In this document: positions 9,593-20,919 of the stretch, one piece after another
Numbering within the stretch: position 1 is the stretch's first letter
Layout of the letters: each line of letters opens with the position of its first letter
Origin: Chionoecetes opilio
Lineage: Eukaryota > Arthropoda > Malacostraca > Decapoda > Majidae
Assembly (NCBI GenBank): GCA_016584305.1
Contig: JACEEZ010014051.1
Span: 15,001 to 79,000, forward strand
Direction: 5' to 3'
DNA length: 64,000 nucleotides
Translations under genes and position numbers: made by a program
Notes under the pieces: generated by a model
Databases searched by the model: none
What the model was told of the DNA's origin: nothing
The model's input: only the letters and a program-made list of their open reading frames with translations

Positions 9593-11400
9593 GGGTTAGT
9601 GATTAGGATAGTATCATCAGATTTAAGGGTATTATATACCCACAAATTCAATTTGATCCCCTTTAAATTTACCCTTTAAAAATTGATGATACTATCCTAA
9701 TCACTAGACCCGATAAAGGAGCGGTACAGAAATTTTTAGATAAAGCTGAGTACAATTAACAAAAACTGAATCCATCCTTGGTGTTTAAAACAAAATTAAA
9801 GTTTTCGCTGACAACACATTTTCTTTCATCACTAAATTGGAGGATAGACTTATCCCGTCACCTTAGAACATTATTTAAATTAAAAGTCATTACTAAAGAT
9901 GTTTTCCATTATATATTTCCTAGTGGCTCTTCCCCTGGTGTCCTCTATGGATTCCCAAAAAAACACATAAAATAGGTAACCCCTTACGTCCTATTCTTAG
10001 TACTATAGGCACCTTTAAACTATAACCTAGCTAAATACTCCGTCCCGATAATTGCCCCACTAACTAGTAATGAACACACAATTAAAAAACTCTTTTGAAT
10101 TTGCACATGAATTAAAAACAATTAACGTAAACAACGCAGTAATGGCTAGTTTTGACATCCAGTCACTATTTACAAATATCCATTAGATGGAGACTTTTTG
10201 AAATAATCACTGATAATTTATTTCATAAAGCTACCATTTTTCTTAATTACACAAAAAAAAAAAACTCTTTGTTTTATTAACTTTAGCTATAGAAGACCCC
10301 CCATTTATATTTAACAAAAAATTTTATGTCCAAACTGATGGTTTTTCCCATGGGATCGTGCCTGGGTCCTTCTTTTGTAATGCCTTTTTATGTCATATGA
10401 AGACATGTGGTTGTCAAAACTGTCCTAAGCATTTAAAACCTTTTTATTATAAACGATATGTAGACGACACTATTTTACTCTTTAAAAATACCGAGCACAT
10501 TCCCTTATTTCTGAACTACCTTAACTCTCAGCACCCAAACATTAAGTTCACTTTATGAAATTGAAAAAAAAATCATCACTACCATTTCTGGATATCCTAG
10601 TTACTCGAAAAAAATAATTATCTTACCACCTCAGTCTATAAAAAACCTACTTTCACTGGTTTGGGGAAAACTCAATATGTTTCATTCATCCCTAACCTTT
10701 TTAAAATCATACTATTAAGACCTTACTACACAGATGCTATAGTTTCTCTTCTAATTGGTTTTCCTTTTGATACTGAGATCAAATTCCTTACTAATTTTTC
10801 CAAAATAATGGCTACCCCCTAAAATTTAAAATTGAAGCAACCATCTCAAAGTTCCTAGATAAAAAGTTCAACCCCAAGTCGAACAAACCCCGAACCCATA
10901 TTAGCAACAACTATGTTAAACTTCCATTTTACGGCCATCTCAGTTACACCATTCGAAAAAAACTCAATGATCTACTTAAGTTAATTTCTTCCTAACTCAA
11001 AATTTTAATTTATTTTACAAATTTCATTTACCTTAAGAACTCATTTCAAATATAAAGACTCTTACCTAAAGCCCTTATTTCTAACATAATTACAAATTTC
11101 AAATGTTTTAGCTGTAACGCTAGTTTACGTCGGCGAGACGACAAGGAATCTAACCCTTAGGCTTTCTGAGCATAAAGGTGTTTCTGCACGTACTGGTCGA
11201 CCCATTTCTTCACCTTCGCAATCTGCAATCCGCTCACACTCACATGTTTTAGAGCACCCTTTTCTATGAATGACTTTGTATCCTATCCAAGGCACACTAC
11301 CCTAGTGACACTAAATTATTAGAATCCATACACATCAAGCATATGTCCCCTGATCTTAATAACCAAGTCATTTCACACCAACTACATATACTCAAATGAC
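9593..11400 (+). pseudogene. Penelope-like retroelement, decayed copy 1
   Basis: In several frames the segment encodes Penelope-type reverse transcriptase: PDKG near 9708, GVLYGFPKKH near 9940, SFDIQSLFTNI near 10150 and RYVDDTILLF at about 10454-10483 (the YVDD catalytic box). These are followed by a GIY-YIG endonuclease region (YVGETTRNLTLRLSEHK-like, near 11130-11180). Many frameshifts and stops are present. The 5' end is truncated at a short inverted repeat (9593-9618 against 9682-9706). The 3' half is about as long as the paired copies at 41550-43448. Confidence 0.8.
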
Positions 11401-11654
11401 TATCACTGTTTCGATTGTCCGACTCTCGTTTCGATCGCCCACACAAGCCGAAATGTTACCACGAAACTATTGTTCATTCACTCCTCTCCCAAACTCGGGA
11501 CAGCATACACCCCAAAGGCCGTTAAGTACAAATTATATTTTATTTATAGTTAGTAATTTTAGATAATATAGGATACTTTATTTTTCTTAAGAATTTTTTT
11601 TTTTTAGATTGTTCGCTTTTAGCATTGTAATATATTAAATTTTTAACTATTTTT

Positions 11655-11695
11655 AGCCTGATGATGCCAGGTGCCTTTGGCGAAACGTTGCGCAT
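11655..11695 (+). ncRNA. Hammerhead-ribozyme-like motif of Penelope copy 1
   Basis: The string ctgatga (11658-11664), then a gcc...ggc stem, then gaaac (11682-11686) has the CUGAUGA-stem II-GAAA order of hammerhead ribozymes, known in Penelope-like elements. It is repeated in both arms of the inverted Penelope pair (41608-41637 minus; 43361-43392 plus). I did not compute stems I and III, so activity is unproven. Confidence 0.5.
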
Positions 11696-11739
11696 AAACA
11701 ACCCCAAGTTGACGAGTGTCTTTGTCACCCTGAAATATA

Positions 11740-11767
11740 AAGATATATATATATTATATATATATAT

Positions 11768-11812
<45 letters not shown>

Positions 11813-11826
11813 TATATATATATAAT
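11740..11826. repeat. (TA)n microsatellite
   Basis: Nearly pure TA repeats directly after the Penelope 3' region. The same element is bordered by TA repeats at 41408-41521 and 43449-43465. Confidence 0.9.
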
Positions 11827-11829
11827 CCA

Positions 11830-11925
11830 ATTAGCTCTAAGGGCTAATGCCACGGAGATGAGCACCGCATGCCACGCGCAGCTTAGCGTATGCCCCCATC
11901 TTTACCTTTTACCAATACAAAGGGG
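11830..11925 (+). mobile_element. 3' fragment of a tRNA-derived SINE
   Basis: The text from gctctaagggctaatgcc to gcccccatctttacc matches the 3' half of the complete SINE at 60946-61248 (which lies on the minus strand). The tRNA-like head is missing. Confidence 0.75.
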
Positions 11926-13060
11926 AAAGGGGAAAGAGAAAATGATTTTACGTCTTACCTTTCAAGAGAGGGGAGAGGAGAATGATCACCGCGTGACTGA
12001 AACAGAGGGAAGAGTTAGCGGCTCGCGGGAAGGAGGACACGTTCGGATGTTATATGATTGACTTAATAACATGGTTATCGAACGGGTAACGCCTGGGATG
12101 GGGTGGGGGGCAAGGGAAACTACTGAAATAGATAGTGTAATAATGTCTTTCAATTTGATGAGAAAAATTTAACTGGTAAGGTCAGTTTAACTTTGATATT
12201 AATCCGAAACCCTCCAAAATATCTGATTTAGTTTCCCACGCTGACCATTTCTCGCTAAGGGAAGAAAATCGGGATATGAATGGTAATTTTAGCGATCTTA
12301 CTGTCTGTGTCTGTTCTGTCTGAAACCAGACAGGGTCGTATTTGATCCCCAAGTTCCTAAGAATTAAAGGGGAAAAGACAAGATTGAATTGTTATTGGAA
12401 TGGGGGGATGTATGTACGATAAAAACACTCTCGCGTATTTAAACATCGCAGAAATAAACACTGGTTCGAGTTGGTTCTATCGGGGGGGGGGGAGGGGGGG
12501 GGGGCTATGGAAGGAACGAAAGGGGAGAAGGGGGAAAGAAAGAAGGAAAGAACATGAAAGAAACTGTTATAAGAAAAAACATTCTCACCTAAAACACTTT
12601 TACCTATGCTCACTTGCCTAGAATTTAAAGAAAGAATGGTTATTAAGACCTTTCTATACACCGCATGAGACAATATATCTCGGGACACTATTCTGGCATT
12701 ACATGAGAACTCTCGACGACGCAGAAAATGTTTTTACCACTTAATTTTTTCTTTCTCTTTTTTTAAAAGCATCTACCACTGCCGCAGACCAGGATGCAGC
12801 ATGGTGCTTGAACACTGCAGAGTGCTGATGATTGTATGCATGGACATTTTATTCAAGGTACATTAAATTAGCTTTACTGAATTATGTATTGCAAACAATG
12901 GGTTTAGTTTCTTTTCAATAATAAATAGGGAAAAGATTTGTTTAGGGAACCCTCCTTATTTTGGAAAATATCACCGTTTTGTGAGTGTTATTTTATGCTT
13001 TTTTTTACGAAGATATTTTTAACTCTCAATCAGTCAGCACGTTATTTTCCCGATAGAGCA
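11926..13060. other. Noncoding gap with a purine tract
   Basis: No gene seen. 12478-12550 is almost pure G/A on the plus strand, including long G runs. The opposing open frames here come from that low-complexity tract. Confidence 0.45.
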
Positions 13061-13069
13061 GTAAAGTAA

Positions 13070-13112
13070 CTTAGCCTAGCCTACTAGCCTAGCCTAGCCT
13101 ATCCTAGCCGAG
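13070..13112. repeat. Short (AGCCT)n tandem
   Basis: Repeats of tagcctagcc with variation. Similar in spirit to, but distinct from, the CCTAA arrays. Confidence 0.6.
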
Positions 13113-13159
13113 TAACGGGTGAGTAATTTTTTTGCTTTAAAGTGGATTAAAGTGGATAA

Positions 13160-13414
13160 AATGGAAAGCATTAGAGTGTAGCCAGTCAGTCAGTCAGTGG
13201 TGATGGAAAAAAGTAAGAACCATTGACACTACGTATATATACCATTTAAGCTGATACAATATATATGTTGAGTAATATGGGCTATAAGCTGTATGTACTT
13301 TTTTCCTTTTTACAGTGCTGAGTGTACAGTCTTCAGTATTGACAAGAGTAATGCTGGGGCTAACTTTTGTGCATTGCAAGTTCAGTACAAACCCCACGAA
13401 CGTACGTTTAAATA
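13160..13414. repeat. Duplicated flank preceding the LINE, copy B
   Basis: This unique-looking 255 bp recurs at 29003-29270 directly upstream of the other truncated LINE. The shared flank shows that both LINE copies descend from one insertion by segmental duplication. A pyrimidine tract ending tttttacag (about 13306-13314; also 29152-29160) looks like a 3' splice site in both copies. Confidence 0.6.
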
Positions 13415-14591
13415 TCTGTACTGGCACAAAATCTTTAATTTCCAAACTACCCTCATTCGGTTTCTATCCTTCTCTCTGTACCTTTATCTTAAGTTTCCTT
13501 TCAAACCGTTCTATTGCAGCTACTGTAGACGGACATTGTTTTCTCCTAAGTCTATCAATAGTGGTGTTTCCCCCGGGTTTTTCCCATCCCCACTCTCTTT
13601 CTATTATTTATTAAGATCTTCTAAGTCTAACTTAAAGCCTATCCACTCCTACGCTGATGATTCTACCCTGCATTTTTTAACGTGTTTTATTAGACGTCCA
13701 ACTCAACAGGAAACTAAGTGATTCACGGAGAGAGCCACTGAACACCTAACTTCTGATCTTTCTATAATTTCTGATTGGGGCAAAGCAAACCTTGTTTGCT
13801 CAATGCCTGAAAAAACCCTTTTTCTTCACCTATTACTTGACAAAAACCTACCAGATAACTATCCCTCTTCTTCAATGACACTCAACTATCTCCTTCTACA
13901 ATGAACATTCTAGGACATCCTTTAATAAATCTGAACTGGGAAACTCAAATCTCTCTCTTGCTAAAAACAGCTTTTGAGAAGTTAGGTGTCCTGTGGCGTC
14001 TTGCGTCCTTTTTTCTCCCTTCCAGTTGCTTGCTCACTACAGGGGCCTTATCCGCCCATGTATGGAGTATGTCTCACATGTTTGGGGAGGATCCACTCAT
14101 ACAGCAGTCCTAAACAGGGTTGAGTCAAAAGCTTCTCGTCTCATCAACTCCCCTCCTCTGACTGACTGTCTTCAATCTTTAAATCACCGCCGCAATGTTG
14201 CTTCTCTTGCTCTCTTCTACCGTTATTTTCATGCCCACTGCTCTTCTGAACTTGCTAACTACATGCCTCCCCCCCTCCCGCGGCCTCGCCCGCCCCAAGA
14301 CTTTCTACACATTCTCATCCCACTTCTGTCCATCTTCCTGATGCAAGATTTAATCAGTATCTTTACTCTTTCATCCCCTTCACTGGTAAACTCTGGAACT
14401 CTCTTTCTGTTTCTATTGTTCCACTTTCCTACGACTTAAATCTTTTCAAGAGAAGAGTAACAAGACACCTCCCGAACTAAATTGGCACACCCCTCTTTAT
14501 TTTTATTCTCTCAGTCTTCTTTATAGGGACTGACAACTAAGCGGGCTTTGTGTTACCTATTTGTGTTGTGCTCCTGGCCAGTCCTTCGTGA

Positions 14592-14628
<37 letters not shown>
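13415..14628 (+). pseudogene. Jockey-like LINE reverse transcriptase, copy B
   Basis: 5'-truncated LINE ending in a ~33-bp A-tract. Frames encode the middle and C-terminal reverse transcriptase: an INSGV block near 13550, HSYADDSTLHF near 13650 (YADD active site) and a C-terminal region with RPCMEYVSHVWGGSTH, near 14060-14100. Several frameshifts and stops. It sits immediately left of the zinc-finger copy B unit. Confidence 0.75.
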
Positions 14629-14631
<3 letters not shown>

Positions 14632-15205
14632 AGCTCCTGTATTTGCCTCAATGATTACTTTTGTTCAGGTGTAACAACTCCAACTGTTATTAATTCTACT
14701 CATGGTGCTTGATCTATAACTATTTCCATCGTGTTTGAGTTACTTTTCACCCATTGCCATAATGGCACTAGCTACCCCCTTTTTAGGCAAATTTCTGCCT
14801 TATTGCATTAATTCCTTCATATTTAGGGGAATGTTCACACTAGTATACCATGTTTCATCTTTCCAGGATACTTTGATCATTCTATGGAAAAACCTGCATG
14901 AAATAGACACAGGTGTAAATATTTATAGCCTCGTCTTTTGTAACTTCGTCGTATCGTCTGTATATTTTTAGACAATTTTGGGTTTTTCTTTTAATGCAGT
15001 TGTCATCACTTTTCCTGTGGCTTCCCAAAGATGAAGAGACAGAGTAAGGTTTATGGATATACATATATGTGACCTGCAGAAAATAGGAGTGTAACTTTTG
15101 CGTGGAAAGACGTTTTTTAAGGCAATCAGCAGAGAAACCTTTAAAACCTGGATACATTTATTGAAAGTCACACCTGCACTGCCAACCCAACAACTGCTGG
15201 GGCCA
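14629..15205 (-). other. 3' flank/3' UTR of zinc-finger copy B
   Basis: Paralogue of 2795-3510, with an AATAAA on the minus strand at 15157-15162. The original 3' UTR begins at about 15340 in the paralogues, but the lost stop codon moves coding into it (see the CDS). Confidence 0.5.
15157..15162 (-). promoter_or_regulatory. Polyadenylation signal AATAAA (zinc-finger copy B)
   Basis: Equivalent to 3330-3335 in copy A. It now lies only about 45 bp past the new, extended stop codon. Confidence 0.45.
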
Positions 15206-16114
15206 TTACTCCCCACAGAACACAAGGGCACGGCTGCCACCACACATGTAACACCAAATGCCCACCACCACCACCCATTGCCACACAGGACACACTCCAA
15301 AAAGGCACGGGTACAACCACACTGGGCCACACAACACACCACTCAAAAAATGGATCTTCATGTGCTGGGCAATTTCACCCTTTGTCTTGAAACACTTGCT
15401 ACAAATATCACACTTGAACTCCCGCAAGCCAGTGTGTCTAAAGGTGTGTTGGTCGAGTTCAGAACTGGTATAATATCTTTTCCCACACTCTAAACATTCA
15501 TAATTCTTTACACCACTGTGTGTCAGAGTGTGTCTGGTGAGTTCACGCTTTGTAATAAATCTTTTCCTACACTCCAGACATTCATATTTCTTAACACCAC
15601 TGTGTGTCAGGGTGTGTTTGTTGAGGTCACCCTTTCTAGCAAATCTTTTCCCACACTCTAGACATTCATAATTTTTAACACCATTGTGTGTCAGGGTGTG
15701 TCTGGTGAGATGATATTTCAAAGTAAAAAAATTTCCACACTCTGGACATTCATAATTCTTAACACCACTGTGAGTCAGGGTGTGTTTGGCGAGGGAACCC
15801 TTTTCAGTAAATTTTTTCCCACACTCTAAACATTCATAATTCCTAACACCACTGTGTGTCAGGGTGTGTGTGGTGAGGGAACCCTTTTGAGTAAATTTTT
15901 TCCCACACTCCAGACATTCATAATTCTTAACACCACTGTGTGTTACGTAATGTCTCTCAAGCAAACTCTTGCTTTTGAATGTTTTGTCACACTGCTGGCA
16001 CTTCAGCTCACTGTGTGCCTTGTGGCCTGAGCTGCCTGCCTCCAGGTGATTCTTTGCCATCAACCTGTGCCTCCCCACCCCTGAGGCAGACTGATCCTGC
16101 TGCCCGGCCATCAT
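15206..16114 (-). CDS. C2H2 zinc-finger protein, copy B (8 fingers, stop lost)
   Basis: Predicted nuclear DNA-binding protein of about 302 residues from the ATG at 16114 (MMAGQQDQS...). Eight C2H2 fingers with SGVKNYE-type linkers run to HMKIHF, where copies A and C stop. Here a one-base insertion in the T run (about 15345) removes the TGA, adding about 45 residues rich in Cys, Trp and Val translated from former 3' UTR. The N-terminus carries small indels relative to A and C. Finger 4 (CGNFFTLKYHL) has an altered second half and finger 6 has CRKRF instead of CGKRF. The tail and indels suggest relaxed constraint or early pseudogenisation. Confidence 0.65.
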   Translation of the reverse strand: MMAGQQDQSASGVGRHRLMAKNHLEAGSSGHKAHSELKCQQCDKTFKSKSLLERHYVTHSGVKNYECLECGKKFTQKGSLTTHTLTHSGVRNYECLECGKKFTEKGSLAKHTLTHSGVKNYECPECGNFFTLKYHLTRHTLTHNGVKNYECLECGKRFARKGDLNKHTLTHSGVKKYECLECRKRFITKRELTRHTLTHSGVKNYECLECGKRYYTSSELDQHTFRHTGLREFKCDICSKCFKTKGEIAQHMKIHFLSGVLCGPVWLYPCLFGVCPVWQWVVVVGIWCYMCGGSRALVFCGE

Positions 16115-16429
16115 TTCTGCTGCCCGGCCCCACAGCCTCCACCGCAGCAATACTTCTCGCCAGCACACGCGACGGCCGGTCCTGCGGGAACCCCTCAGGG
16201 ATGCCGGAGGGAGCCGGGTCAGTACTGGGCGGAGCAGCCGGCTTGGACTGTGACCTCAGCACCTGCAACATGGTGGACAGTTCAGGACACAGAGAGCCAC
16301 GCGCTGCCCTGAACTCTGCTCCTGCCTGTGGGGCCCACACCGTTCCTGCCTCACTCACACCACACTTGGCAAGGCCTCCTCTCCCTCCCTCCCCCTGAAA
16401 GGGAGGTGAATAACGGACTAATATGGTGA
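16115..16429 (-). other. GC-rich 5' region of zinc-finger copy B
   Basis: Paralogue of 4292-4611, with several small indels. A long minus-strand frame crosses it (to about 16750), but in a different frame from the fingers. Confidence 0.4.
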
Positions 16430-16743
16430 AAAAAGGACGTTTTTGATGAAAATGAATGATGAGGAGGAAGAGACAAGACTTTAAGATGAAGTGGAAGAAG
16501 TAGTAAGATTGGGACTTATGCAGAAGGAAGAGATAGACCAATAAAACTAAGACTGAAATGGCAGACTGCAACGAGGAGATCCCGGCGAGAGCTTTTGGGC
16601 CGAGGTCAACGGATGATGACAGGGAGGTGGATGCAAAACAAGCAGTGAAGGAAGAGCAAAGGAAAAAGTTAAGGAAATGAAAGAGGAAGTAAGGCAGAAA
16701 AATGAAGAAAGAATGGAGGAAGAGAAAGCAAAAATTTTTAAGG
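16430..16743 (+). pseudogene. LINE ORF1 fragment, copy B
   Basis: Same ORF1 tail as 4612-4920, with frame breaks. It is cut at aaggTA by a Tigger-like terminus, so the endonuclease part seen in copies A and C is absent. Confidence 0.6.
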
Positions 16744-16744
16744 T

Positions 16745-16945
16745 ACAGGTTCACAATCTTTTTTCCGAAATTTTGAAAACCGAAAAGCTCCGAAAACCGA
16801 ACATTTATTCCAGACTATCTGTCAGGCAATAATAGCCTACAGGCGCTATAGGCTCAAAAGTATATAAATAATAAATAAAAAAACCTGGTCACACTTTATG
16901 ATTCTCTCTCTTTCTCTCCTGAAAAATGTCACGATGACCTGTGTT
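16745..16945. mobile_element. One end of a Tigger-like element
   Basis: After a TA dinucleotide, caggttcacaatc followed by repeated ccgaaa / aaccgaa text resembles a pogo/Tigger terminus and subterminal region. The opposite end is missing; a foldback element begins at about 16946. Confidence 0.4.
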
Positions 16946-17190
16946 GGGGGGGTTCTCGACATTTCGGTCATCATTCTGTGAGGATCGTCAGGTTCACACG
17001 TTTCTGGACTCAGAAGAAATCCAATGAATTTTCCCTAGATCTAGGGAATTTTTTCAATACCTAACTCAAAAACTATGTGGTTGCGATGTATATTTTGTAC
17101 CCCAGACAAATATCCCGCATTCCCCCAGGTCCCCAAGCTTGTTTTGTGGGAGAGGGGGAGTATGGGCAAACACTAGAATAATACCAGAGT
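16946..17190. mobile_element. Half of a family-A foldback element
   Basis: Right arm only (tcgacatttcggtcatcatt through gagggggagtatgggcaaac). Confidence 0.65.
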
Positions 17191-17249
17191 ATTTTTACCC
17201 TTGTACTCATTTACTGGCTGAAAGTACCAATTTACCGAGAAATAAGGGT

Positions 17250-17822
17250 ATTATTCTAGTGTTTGGCCATACTCCCCTCTCCCACAAAACAAGCTTGGGG
17301 ACCTGGGGGAATGCGGGATATTTGGCTGGGGTACAAAATATGCATCGCAACCACATGGTTTTTGAGTTAGGAGTATTGAAAAAATTCCCTAGATCTAGAG
17401 AAAATTCATTGGATTTCTTCTGAGCCCAGAGACGTATGAACCTGACGATCCTCACAGAATGATGATCGAAGTGTCGAGAACCCCCCCAACCCCCCGCTAG
17501 GAGGTTAGGTTAGATTTGTTTAGGTTAGGCTATAGATTGTTAGGTTAGGGTAGGTTATATTTAGTTAGGTTAGGTTAGCTTAGGTTAGGTTCTCGGTGGG
17601 TCAAGCCCCCCTCTAGGTTAGGTTAATTTTGGTTAGGCAAATTTCTCTAGATATAAGGAAATTACCCTAGATCTAGGGAATTTTATCCCCCCTACACAAC
17701 TCTTAAACTACGTGTTTCCGACGCATTATTTGCTCCCCACCCAAACACCCCGCATTCCCCCAGGTCCCCAAGCTTGTTTTGTGGGAGAGGGGGAGTGTGG
17801 GCAAACACTAGAATAATACCGG
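17250..17822. mobile_element. Full family-A foldback element with TTAGG core
   Basis: Both arms are present: ctagtgtttggccatactc at the left and its complement at the right, with a TTAGG-repeat core at about 17500-17640. About 570 bp, noncoding. It ends directly against copy 2 of the exon locus. Confidence 0.75.
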
Positions 17823-18000
17823 ATGACCAGTGTGAGTGGAGAAAGGTCATGAGTGGGGCAGCCCAAGGCACAGTTTTGTCCTGAGTAGCGAGTGAGTGAG
17901 TGAGTTTTTAGCGTTGCGAGTGAGAGGGGAGGTGTGGGTGGTGGTGTGTGTGTCGGGGATGGTGGTGTTGTGAGGAGGAACCCTAGGAGCCCTGGTGGTG

Positions 18001-18059
18001 ATGTCCTGCCAGGCTATCACAGGCGTGGCAGCTGACCTGTCTCCTGGAGGAAGGCACAG
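18001..18059 (+). CDS. Putative first coding exon, copy 2
   Basis: Identical to 7895-7953: ATG, 19 codons plus two bases, then gtgagg donor. A pair of tandem insertions lies within 500 bp downstream, in what would be intron. Confidence 0.35.
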
Positions 18060-18250
18060 GTGAGGCGGAGGACAGCGTGTTGGGCTGGACGCCTAAAGGT
18101 CAAAGGTGGTGACGTTCAGGGCGAGGAGTTGAGGGCGTGGTGGTGGGCGTGGACACTGCAGCAGCAAGTGTTGGGGAGGGCAGGATCCTGCATCAGGGGC
18201 AGGACACAGACGCAGGCGGTGCAGGCCAATGGAACCCCCAGGCCAGTGTT

Positions 18251-18407
18251 GTTGTTGGGGGTTTGAAAGTGCCGTGCAGGTTGTGGTGCCACAGCCTCTA
18301 GTGTCCCGAAGGTGCAGTATGCAGAGGAATCAGCAGGTTAGATCCTGTGCAGTTGGCCTGACTTCGAACTTGTTCAGCGTCGCTTGACAACTTGAGTCGG
18401 TCCTACC
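18251..18407 (-). mobile_element. LINE 3'-tail insertion with target-site duplication
   Basis: Minus-strand LINE 3' end (tail reads (AAC)n on that strand). The flanking duplication is about 15-16 bp. The same LINE 3' end is found at 41277-41321 plus 46723-46790, where a 5.4-kb hAT element splits it, so this copy preserves the hAT empty site. Confidence 0.65.
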
Positions 18408-18660
18408 CCCCCAGGCCAATGTTGCGTTGCCTTGTTGATCAAGAGTCAACGGCACTACCGTACATAAGAACATAAGAAAATAAGGAAGCTACAAGAGGCC
18501 ACGAGGCCTACACGTGGTAGTTCCTGCGTACGGGCTACTTGGCTCATTTTCTGTCTGTCTGTTATGTCTCATCCTTTATTTCTCTTGGATAAATCTGTCA
18601 ACAAATCCCCCTGATTTGAAGCCAGAGAAACGTCACAGCGGCCAATTAGTTCTGCCAGTT

Positions 18661-18939
18661 AGCACACGTAACATTGCCCCAGAGTTTGATATTTCGGGAG
18701 ATATAAACCTACTGTTTCCTGTGGTAGGTACACATCATTTATCTTACTGCTTCATGCTATTTACATGGGAGACAACAATACTAATATTGATAATTATAAT
18801 AACAACACCACGCTTACCTGTCCTGTCCCAATATGGCGGCCGAAGGCTCCCATGGGACTCCTAAAACTGGGCTTCACTTCTCAGCCCACCGCGCTCGGCT
18901 GATGGCCTCTGCACACTTTATAGCTCCATGGTTGTAGCC
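18661..18939. other. Noncoding gap before the TTAA element
   Basis: No supported gene. A GT donor-like site on the minus strand at 18817-18816 follows a very short ATG frame; it is considered and rejected elsewhere. Confidence 0.35.
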
Positions 18940-19559
18940 TTAAGGGGGGCGTTCAGTGAAACTTGAAATATGGCTCCGATCCCCCTGGGATTTTTACACG
19001 ATAAACTACATTATTATGCAGCATTTCTGGCCAAGTTTGAAGACGACAGATCAGGATTCTTACTTTGTTTACATGAATATTTTTTTATTAAATTTTGGCG
19101 TTTTTTTGCAAACTTTAATTTCTATCTCCTTCCGCATAAATTAATTATCATATGTCAATTTGCTTTATACCACAATCGATAACACAATCACTCCTCTACA
19201 TTTGTAAGTATGATTTTTAGCTGTCGCAGTGAAATTGGATTTTAAACAATTTTTTTTCATGTCGTACTGAATTTTACCATAGATTTTTTCGTTATTAATG
19301 TTGCGTGCATTTTGGAGCAATGAACATACTCCAAAAACTGCCTATTGCATGCTTCTGTCAAATGCTGCAATCAGATTGGAAATAAGTCAAACCGTTTTAA
19401 GAGTTTATAGAAAATATTCACCACTAATGAGCGAAAAAAGTTATGAGCAGTTAAAGTTTATTTGTCATACTGATCTACATTCACTGAACTAAACAGCATT
19501 CCAGGCATCTATAACACTGGTCGACACCAAAAATGGTTCTGAGTTCATTGTGTGTGGGT

Positions 19560-20079
19560 TGGAAAGCATTTTTGCTGCTGATTTCAAAAATGGCATTGCT
19601 TTTTCTCTAGCACGTATAGTTTTTGAAATATCGGCATTTTAAATTTTAATAGCTATTATAATTATATACGTATATATAATTATATAATTAATCGAAACAA
19701 TCCCCCTACGTTAATATATATTACTCGTAATTAAATTCTGGTGGTGCCTGCGGCTTTATTAGGACCTAATGTACATATCTGGCAAAAAATATACTTAAAT
19801 TATGTTCCAAATATATCCGAAAATGTGCCACATCTTGGAAATATCCGAAAATATGCCAAATCACAGTAAATTTTGACTTTATTATATATATATATATATA
19901 TCTGTATTTTGGAACACAACATCGAGATTTTTTTTGAGAGAAAGATGCGCTAGTTCGAAGAACAGTCAGATCTAGACTGTTCTTCAGAAGAACAGTCAAG
20001 ATCTCAAATTGGTATTAAATATACATATGATCAAAACTATACCTAACACACAAAAGTACTCACCCTGCTCCATAGTACA
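19560..20079. other. 3' noncoding part of the CACTG transposon
   Basis: AT-rich, with short TA repeats and a local inverted repeat around gttcttcgaa / agaacagtc (19950-20000). No frame of interest. Confidence 0.4.
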
Positions 20080-20919
20080 TCAGAAGAGTTTCTGTAGTTT
20101 GCTCTTTCGTTTGTAGGAGCAGCTACTTTCCCGTTGTAGCGTCCAGCAATAGTCCCCTATCATGTTGGGACTGAATCGTCCTTGGTATCGGGTTTCCATG
20201 GTGGCAATGTCCTGGTGGAAACGTTCCCCCTGCTCATCACTGACCGCGCCAAGATTCGTTGGGAAGAAATCAAGATGTGAATGGAAAAAGTGGATTTTGA
20301 GTGACATCCGAGCCCCAAGCGCATGGTAACTCTTCAACATGTCATTTACAAGTTCCTCATAATTCAATGCTCGAACATTACCTAGGTAGTTCTTTATAAC
20401 AGCCAAAAAGCTCTTCCAAGCAGCTTTTTCCAGGACAGTTAGGCTCTTTACAAAGTCATCATCATTGAGTAGTTGACGAATTTGAGGGCCATTGAAAACA
20501 CCTGCCTTTACTTTGGCTTCAGATACAGTGCGTTCAAACTTTGCTAACAAATACTGAAAGCCAGCACCATTTTGATCCATGGCCTTCACAAAATGTTTCA
20601 TTAACCCAAGTTTCAGATGCAATGGAGGTAAGTACACCTTTTCACTGTCAACAAGAGGTTTGTACATACAGTTGAACCTGCCAGGTGAGTCTTTCGGTCG
20701 TGCTGGCCATTCCTTTTGTTTGTAATGTTTGCTGTCCGCTCTAGAGTCCCACAAACAAAGAAAACACATGTGCTTAGCGTAACCTAACTGGAGTCCTAGA
20801 AGCAAGGAGATTACCTTCAAGTCCCCACACAGATTCCACTGATGTTCTTCATATTTAACAGCAGATAACAAAGTCTTCATAGTTTCATAAGTTTCACTCA
20901 TTTCATGGCCATGCGCAAT
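20080..20919 (-). pseudogene. Transposase-like protein, C-terminal half (interrupted)
   Basis: About 279 codons beginning at the insertion point (AHGHEMSETYETMKT) and ending SKLQKLF. Conserved-looking blocks are CGDLKVISLLLG, CFLCLWDSR, PPLHLKLGLMKHFVKA, KIHFFHSHLDFFP and SDEQGERFHQD. With the half at 22706-23538 it forms a family found as uncharacterised proteins in many invertebrates (family recall, not searched). The Asp in CGDLK, the Asp in WDSR and the Glu in DEQGERF are candidate DDE residues, which is inference. The gene is split by the 1.79-kb insertion at 20920-22705 in the middle of the frame. Confidence 0.6.

Larger units (their letters stand above)
17822..18660 (+). repeat. Triplicated first-exon locus, copy 2 (with insertion)
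   Basis: Same block as 7736-8335. It carries a 157-bp LINE-tail insertion (18251-18407) flanked by near-identical copies of ccccaggccagtgtt (target-site duplication), and a second insertion of the ataagaacataagaaaa repeat (about 18460-18528). The uninterrupted sequence is seen at 8140-8200. Confidence 0.75.

Noticed and set aside
5289..17455. Recurring ~66-codon frame (RIVRFTRLWTQKKSNEFSL...) in family-A arms
   Set aside because: It lies within one inverted arm, so it is duplicated with the element. No domain, and it crosses into the terminal repeat.
18818..18853. Possible tiny first coding exon on the minus strand (MGAFGRHIGTGQ then gtaag)
   Set aside because: Only 12 codons, no conservation signal, next to a transposon boundary. 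A good donor alone is not enough.
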